NCBI GenBank assembly: GCA_017521825.1
Contig: JAFXBK010000062.1
Span: 1-32,697, forward strand
Reading direction: 5' to 3'
Origin: Oscillospiraceae bacterium
GTDB lineage: Bacteria; Bacillota; Clostridia; Oscillospirales; Ruminococcaceae
DNA length: 32,697 nucleotides
The stretch's first letter is position 1. The number at the start of each line of letters is the position of its first letter. This document shows positions 30,992 to 32,697 of the stretch, one piece after another. The notes beneath the pieces were generated by a model, which saw only the letters and a list, made by a program, of their open reading frames with translations, had not been told where the DNA came from and made no database searches. A program made the translations under genes and the position numbers.

Positions 30992-31043
30992 ATCCCTCCA
31001 CCGTGCCATACGGCAACAGTCCCCCCTCCCTTTAACAAGGGAG
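30992..31043 (+). repeat. Palindromic intergenic repeat, right-arm type (copy 4)
   Basis: It begins ATCCCTCCACCGTGCC like copy 1 at 4150-4202, then GCC-ATAC-GGC and a CTCCCTT / AAGGGAG hairpin with a TAAC loop. It lies between the rpsR terminator and the hydroxyacid dehydrogenase promoter. Confidence 0.75.
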
Positions 31044-31049
31044 ACAAAT

Positions 31050-31078
31050 AAAAAAACTCCCTGCCAAAAGGCAGGGAG
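31050..31078 (-). terminator. Terminator of rpsF-ssb-rpsR
   Basis: CTCCCTGCC / GGCAGGGAG around AAAA (31057-31078), followed on the minus strand by at least six T residues. Confidence 0.9.
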
Positions 31079-31112
31079 CAATTTTTTTCGATTATCGGCT
31101 TCCCGGTTTCGA

Positions 31113-31358
31113 TTAGTCGGAAACGTAGGGAAGGAAAGCAAGATGACGAGCGCGTTTGATAGCGGTGGTCAGCTGGCGCTGATGGCGTGCGCAGGTTCCG
31201 GTTACTCTTCTGGGAATGATTTTGCCTCTTTCAGAGAGGAATCTTCTGAGACGGGGAACATCTTTGTAATCGATTTCAGCGATTTTATCAACGCAGAAAG
31301 CGCAAACTCTTTTGCGGCTTCTTCTGTTGCGGTTCATGGGTCTTTCAGATCTTTCCAT
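31113..31358 (-). CDS. rpsR: Ribosomal protein bS18
   Basis: The 81-aa bS18 of the 30S platform pairs with bS6. RKRVCAFC contains a CxxC pair that may hold zinc in this version, followed by the usual [19 protein letters not shown] and [14 protein letters not shown]. It is the last gene of rpsF-ssb-rpsR, the order found in Bacillus. AAGGAGG lies upstream. Confidence 0.96.
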   Translation of the reverse strand: MERSERPMNRNRRSRKRVCAFCVDKIAEIDYKDVPRLRRFLSERGKIIPRRVTGTCARHQRQLTTAIKRARHLAFLPYVSD

Positions 31359-31416
31359 GGTTCTTTTCCTCCTTATAGATTTTCAGTTAAACAAGAAATT
31401 TGTGAGCTTCGTGCTC

Positions 31417-31866
31417 TCAGAAAGGGAGATCCTCGTCATCAACAACGGTAAAATCGTCGGCGGAACCTGCGGCATAAACAACAGGAGCCGGTTCGGCAAT
31501 GGGCGGAGCAAACTCGTTTCTTTCGGTGTGGAAAGAAGGAGCGCCTGCATCTTTGCTTCTGGGAACGAATTCAACGTTTTCGGCAACAATCTCAACGGAT
31601 TTACGTTTCTGACCGGCCTTGTCCTCCCAGACACGGGTCTGGATGGAACCTTCGATAACGATGGGGGAACCCTTCTGGAAGTATTTGCAGACGAACTCGG
31701 CGGTGTTTCTCCATGCGACGATGTCGATCCAGTCGGTCTGACGGTCGGTTCCCTTGGAATAGGGACGGTCAACGGCGATGGTGAAGCTGGTTACGGCGAT
31801 TCCGCTGCCGGTCTGACGAAGTTCAGGGTCGGCGGCAAGTCTGCCAATAAGGGTCGCTTTGTTCAT
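31417..31866 (-). CDS. ssb: Single-stranded DNA-binding protein
   Basis: The 149-aa SSB has an N-terminal OB fold (1-105: MNKATLIGRLAADPELR, TDWIDIVAWRNTAEFV, GSPIVIEGSIQTRVWEDKAG), a short flexible linker and the conserved acidic tip DDEDLPF that recruits repair and replication proteins. The linker is brief and Ala/Pro-rich. It lies between rpsF (12-bp gap) and rpsR, so its level is tied to ribosomal protein synthesis. Confidence 0.96.
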   Translation of the reverse strand: MNKATLIGRLAADPELRQTGSGIAVTSFTIAVDRPYSKGTDRQTDWIDIVAWRNTAEFVCKYFQKGSPIVIEGSIQTRVWEDKAGQKRKSVEIVAENVEFVPRSKDAGAPSFHTERNEFAPPIAEPAPVVYAAGSADDFTVVDDEDLPF

Positions 31867-31878
31867 AGGATTTCCTCC

Positions 31879-32172
31879 TTATTCTGCTTTTGCAACGATC
31901 AGGGAACGGATTACGCCGTCGGTGATGTTGTAGTGACGATCGAGCTCTGCCGGGAAGGAAGGAGCGCTGGTGAAGTTAATAAGCACATAGTAACCTTCGG
32001 TCTCGTAGTTGATGGGATAAGCAAGTCTTTTTTTGCCCCATTCTTCAACACCGTCAACAGTAGCGTTTTCGGAGATAAGAGTGGTGAATTTTTCAACAAG
32101 GGCAGGGATTGCTTCCTCATTCTTGCAGCTGAAAACTACAATGGTTTCATAGCTCTGGGAAAGTTTTGCCAT
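31879..32172 (-). CDS. rpsF: Ribosomal protein bS6
   Basis: The 97-aa bS6 of the 30S subunit has the ferredoxin-like fold: YETIVVFSC strand, a helix, WGKKRLAYPINYETEGYYVLINF and a final RSLIVAKAE strand. GGAGGTG precedes the ATG. First gene of rpsF-ssb-rpsR under a consensus promoter with a structured leader. Confidence 0.96.
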   Translation of the reverse strand: MAKLSQSYETIVVFSCKNEEAIPALVEKFTTLISENATVDGVEEWGKKRLAYPINYETEGYYVLINFTSAPSFPAELDRHYNITDGVIRSLIVAKAE

Positions 32173-32247
32173 CTTTGATACACCTCCTTTTGGACTTTGG
32201 CCCCATTTTGCGGAGCAAGGATGTTCGCTTTAGGTCATAAAGCAACA
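32173..32247 (-). ncRNA. Structured 5' leader of rpsF (possible S6:S18 regulatory motif)
   Basis: The 75-nt leader opens with a hairpin (32221-32232 paired to 32238-32248: ATGTT-GCTTTA, loop GGTCA on the plus strand, one bulge) and continues with CTTGCTCCGCAAAATGGGG before the ribosome binding site. In many bacteria the rpsF leader carries an S6:S18-binding motif with a conserved CCG. One CCG is present here, but I cannot confirm the fold. Confidence 0.4.
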
Positions 32248-32253
32248 TTGTTT

Positions 32254-32282
32254 ATTATAACAGCCGGAAAGCGGCTTGTCAA
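32254..32282 (-). promoter_or_regulatory. Promoter of rpsF-ssb-rpsR
   Basis: TTGACA (32277-32282), 17 bp, TATAAT (32254-32259) on the minus strand, with TG one base before the -10 box. Confidence 0.88.
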
Positions 32283-32300
32283 CAGAAAAAAACGCCTTTT

Positions 32301-32697
32301 TTAAAGAAATTTTGTCATATCGGGCATGATGAAAAATTCCGAGTTGACAATGAACCAGGCGAGAACAAAACTTGCGGCAAAAGCAAGGATTCCGAAGATT
32401 ATCGGCAGAACCATGCTTGTTCCGCCTTTTTTGCGGAAATAATCGGAAATGGCGTTTTCGTCCCTGTCCGCAAGAACTTCCCTTGCTTTTTTGACAGCGG
32501 AAACGGCTTTTGAATAATAAAGCCGGTTCGTGAACATCATAAGGGCAATGCGCATTATCCAGATAAGGAGATTTGCGACGATGGAATAAATGGCCAGCGC
32601 TTCCTGATGGGGAACATTCCAGATTACCTGGGAAAGAAGCCCCGCTTCAACGTATTGCTCCTGAAGCATCTGGAAATCGAGCAGGAAGGTCGGGATG
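32301..32697 (-). CDS. Membrane protein, C-terminal part (DUF2628-like), truncated by window edge
   Basis: The frame is open to the right edge, so the true start is outside. The visible 131 residues include IPTFLLDFQML at the edge, two strong hydrophobic segments (SIVANLLIWIMRIALMMF and MVLPIIFGILAFAASFVLAW) and, between them, NRLYYSKAVSAVKKAREVL with the Tyr-Tyr and basic helix seen in DUF2628-type proteins. An internal ATG at 32669 is unlikely to be the start because the preceding codons are also protein-like. No hairpin terminator is visible after the stop codon, and the rpsF promoter follows within 20 bases. Function unknown. Confidence 0.55.
   Translation of the reverse strand, partial: IPTFLLDFQMLQEQYVEAGLLSQVIWNVPHQEALAIYSIVANLLIWIMRIALMMFTNRLYYSKAVSAVKKAREVLADRDENAISDYFRKKGGTSMVLPIIFGILAFAASFVLAWFIVNSEFFIMPDMTKFL

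Noticed and set aside
4150-31043. Palindromic repeats as a CRISPR array
   Set aside because: Copies are kilobases apart, differ in sequence, have no regular spacers, and there are no cas genes.
32280-32305. Hairpin between the truncated membrane protein gene and the rpsF promoter as a terminator
   Set aside because: The possible stem is only A/T pairs around GGCG with no stable GC stem.

Overview
The window looks like a chromosomal segment of an endospore-forming Bacillota of the class Clostridia, probably a gut Oscillospirales relative (inference). The evidence is the yabP-yabQ-divIC-yabR order known from Bacillus, a bL27 with the cleavable Firmicutes N-terminus next to its Prp protease, a YfmF/YfmH M16 pair, a long-form HPF, an rpsF-ssb-rpsR operon, TTG start codons in at least eight genes, and intergenic palindromic repeats of a style I associate with Oscillospiraceae. 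No phage, transposase, tRNA, rRNA or CRISPR array was seen. Gene density is high and no stretch over 300 bases lacks a gene.

Layout. 1-650: hairpin cluster and an amidase-like gene (-). 746-1623: zapA and dut (+). 1638-4111: a three-gene minus operon (histidine phosphatase, aminotransferase, maf). 4252-5646: asnS (-). 5758-8921: a PadR regulator and two paralogous HAAS-type membrane proteins (+) under a promoter buried in a 49-bp near-perfect dyad. 8939-16554: one six-gene plus operon, pcrA, mscS-like, yfmF, yfmH, lgt, folD. 16565-17392: lipoprotein (-). 17535-19267: GNAT acetyltransferase and obgE (-). 19485-20504: rplU-prp-rpmA (-) with an L21-type leader. 20671-21672: second lipoprotein (-). 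21808-23141: mrnC-yitT (-). 23257-25089: a 51-aa small protein, then yabP-yabQ-divIC-yabR (+). 25163-27078: amidohydrolase and hpf (+). 27179-27997: HAD phosphatase (-). 28089-29904: polysaccharide deacetylase, cytidylate kinase-like protein and a four-helix membrane protein (+). 29941-30921: 2-hydroxyacid dehydrogenase (-). 31113-32282: rpsF-ssb-rpsR (-). 32301 to the right edge: the C-terminal part of a membrane protein (-).

Most of the window is housekeeping: translation and ribosome assembly (asnS, obgE, rplU, rpmA, rpsF, rpsR, hpf, mrnC), DNA repair and nucleotide hygiene (pcrA, ssb, dut, maf), division (zapA, divIC), lipoprotein maturation (lgt, which would act on the two lipoproteins here) and one-carbon metabolism (folD). 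The least explained parts are the PadR/HAAS locus with its large operator-like dyad, the 128-nt yabQ/divIC overlap with a vegetative-type promoter inside yabQ, the four-copy palindromic repeat family sitting at operon borders, and the 51-aa gene upstream of the sporulation cluster.

All calls come from reading sequence and from recalled family signatures; no search or folding program was run.
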